Assembly: GCA_013396915.1 (NCBI GenBank)
Contig: VWZL01000556.1
Location: forward strand, 954,320-1,018,319
Reading direction: 5' to 3'
Source: Stercorarius parasiticus
Taxonomy: Eukaryota; Chordata; Aves; Charadriiformes; Stercorariidae
DNA: 64,000 nt
The translations under genes and the position numbers were made by a program. Under the pieces are notes generated by a model. That model did not search any database, was not told the DNA's origin, and saw only the letters and a program-made list of their open reading frames with translations. This document shows positions 62,298 to 64,000 of the stretch, one piece after another (position 1 is the first letter of the stretch; the number at the start of each line of letters is the position of its first letter).

Positions 62298-64000
62298 GTA
62301 AGTTGAATATAACACCAAACTCCATGTTTTTCTTTTTTCTCTCTCTTTTTCTGATGAAATATTGGAATGGTAATGTGCTGCACACTTTGTGTCCACACAG
62401 TTTCTACTGAAACAAAAATCAAGCTTCTCTGTCAAATAAAACCGTGGCTCAGCTCACCTAGAGGAGGATCCTTGGCATCTTTCCAAAGAATGCCTTGGCA
62501 AGAAATCATGGCTGACACTTGCACATAAAATAACCAATTCAATCCATTCATGCTCAAACTGCAGCTCAGATACTAGAACAGTCTACCGAAGGCAGTATTG
62601 GCAGTGTGTCTCTGCTGCATGTGTCCCTAGGAATGGAGAGGGAGCCTACATGTCTCAGAGGGCAGCTTCCTGAAAATAAGACTCCTCAGCTTTGTTGCCT
62701 TAATGTAGCATGCTAATTGCTGTTCCTCTTAAACAACAACAGGGAAAAAAAAAACACCAACCAAAACAAAATGAACCCCCAAAACCAAGCCAAACTGGAG
62801 ACAGAATAACTGTTGTTTTTTCTTGTGCAAATAAAATTGTCCCCTGGAACTCTCTGTTGCAAGACTGTAAAAACTTGTAAAAGGGAAGGAAGGGGGGTGG
62901 GAAAAGAGAAAACATTTGTGAACCAGAGCCTAATTTTCAGTTTGCTTGCTGCAGAATTTGGGAAGAAGATAAAATATCAAGCCATAATATACAAAGCATG
63001 TCAGGATGTGTTGGGTTACTGGATTAAGAGTTTGGCTCGCTAGAAGACAACAGCTAAAATTAAAGCCAGAGTTTCCTTTTCTTCTTTGTTTAAAAGATTG
63101 AAAATAATAAAACCTGGCTGATAACAATGGTGCTATGGTATTCAGTTACATAATGGTTTTTTTTCTTCTTTTAATGGAAAACACTAAGTTATAAATTATT
63201 GTTCGCTTAAGGCATAATAACTGCCGCTTGCAGCAGAACAAATAACACATTAGGAGCACTGGAGTTTTACTACTTAAAAATTCAGGACAAATTATGCTGG
63301 TTCAGAAGTGAGTTTTTAACTTAAATTCTGATTGCTCTGTGTATGTGCCTTGGATGTAGATAACTACAAATAGTCATGGGATATTATTTAACTCACATTG
63401 TATACACCCATATATATATGTATATTTACATACCATATGATGCTCATGTTGAATGGCTTGAATAGGTGCTGTGATTTTTTTAATTCAACAAAGATGTAAA
63501 AATATATTTTATTTAATACTCTGAGCATACTTACAGAGCTTATACCTATGTCTAAGCCCCAGAGAAGAATTTTATTTTGGAGTAGCTTTCTAGAAAAGAT
63601 TTTAACTTTTTTTCATTTTTTATAATTTCAGTAGGTAACACAATTCCTCTTCAGAATGAATAAGCAGATAAAGGGAAAACAGCTATAGTCCAGTGTTTGA
63701 AATCTAAAGTATACCAGTCCTACAGCTAGAGGGTGTTCTGGCAGAATAACTTGCTTGGCTTGTGAGGTTTAACATATTTTCTATATGGGAAAGCACACCC
63801 CTCCCCTTCCTAGGAAAAATGCATTCAATTCATAATTGCTAATAGCCAGAAGTGAAAGCTCATGTTTTTACTTGAGATTTGCACATCTGTTATCAAGTCA
63901 TCTTGAACTATTTTTAACCAGATCCTGAAAGTGGGAGAAAATGCTGTGTTGTTCCTAAGACAAGCCAATAAAATCACCTTGATCAGTTTAATATGCATTA
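62298..64000 (+). other. TSPAN5: Start of TSPAN5 intron 2
   Basis: The intron opens with GTAAGTTGA directly after the Lys-44 codon and runs past the window edge. It is AT-rich, with an A/C-rich tract at 62733-62795 and an AT microsatellite near 63410-63424. No third TSPAN5 exon (expected to begin with GVLSNIS) was seen in this stretch. Confidence 0.85.

Overview
The window looks like an avian nuclear chromosome. It carries two coding exons of one vertebrate gene, the tetraspanin TSPAN5, on the + strand, separated by a single first intron of about 62 kb. Exon 1 (101-181) encodes residues 1-27 and exon 2 (62247-62297) encodes residues 28-44 of the usual 268. Both have canonical splice sites and phase-0 boundaries, and together they give the N-terminus and all of transmembrane segment 1. 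The rest of the gene lies beyond the right edge. The bird assignment rests on 3'-end copies of CR1 LINEs (about 25.2, 27.4 and 43.7 kb) and on a short solo LTR of a type common in bird genomes (29.46 kb). It is an inference from remembered family sequences, not a database search.

Layout. 1-100 is 5' UTR or promoter-proximal sequence inside a CpG island that runs to about 545. It contains a 13-codon upstream reading frame that overlaps the TSPAN5 start codon. 182-62246 is intron 1. It is AT-rich, holds no believable protein gene, and carries scattered old repeats: MIR-like SINEs at 2.0, 42.2 and 54.4 kb; two diverged copies of one old dispersed repeat at 15.4 and 59.4 kb; CR1 fragments; one LTR remnant; and simple repeats. 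62298-64000 is the start of intron 2.

The most striking structure is a 1327-bp direct duplication (43738-45064 and 45066-46392). The copies are separated by one N and I noticed only one mismatch, 14 bases from the N. Its geometry is what two overlapping contigs would leave if they were abutted rather than merged, so I read it as an assembly artefact, not biology. Without it, intron 1 is about 60.7 kb.

I found no undescribed biological system here. The remaining points of possible interest are the start-overlapping uORF, a cluster of ATGCA motifs and a few possible conserved intronic blocks. These need comparative data that I could not consult. No tRNA, rRNA, CRISPR array or bacterial feature was seen.
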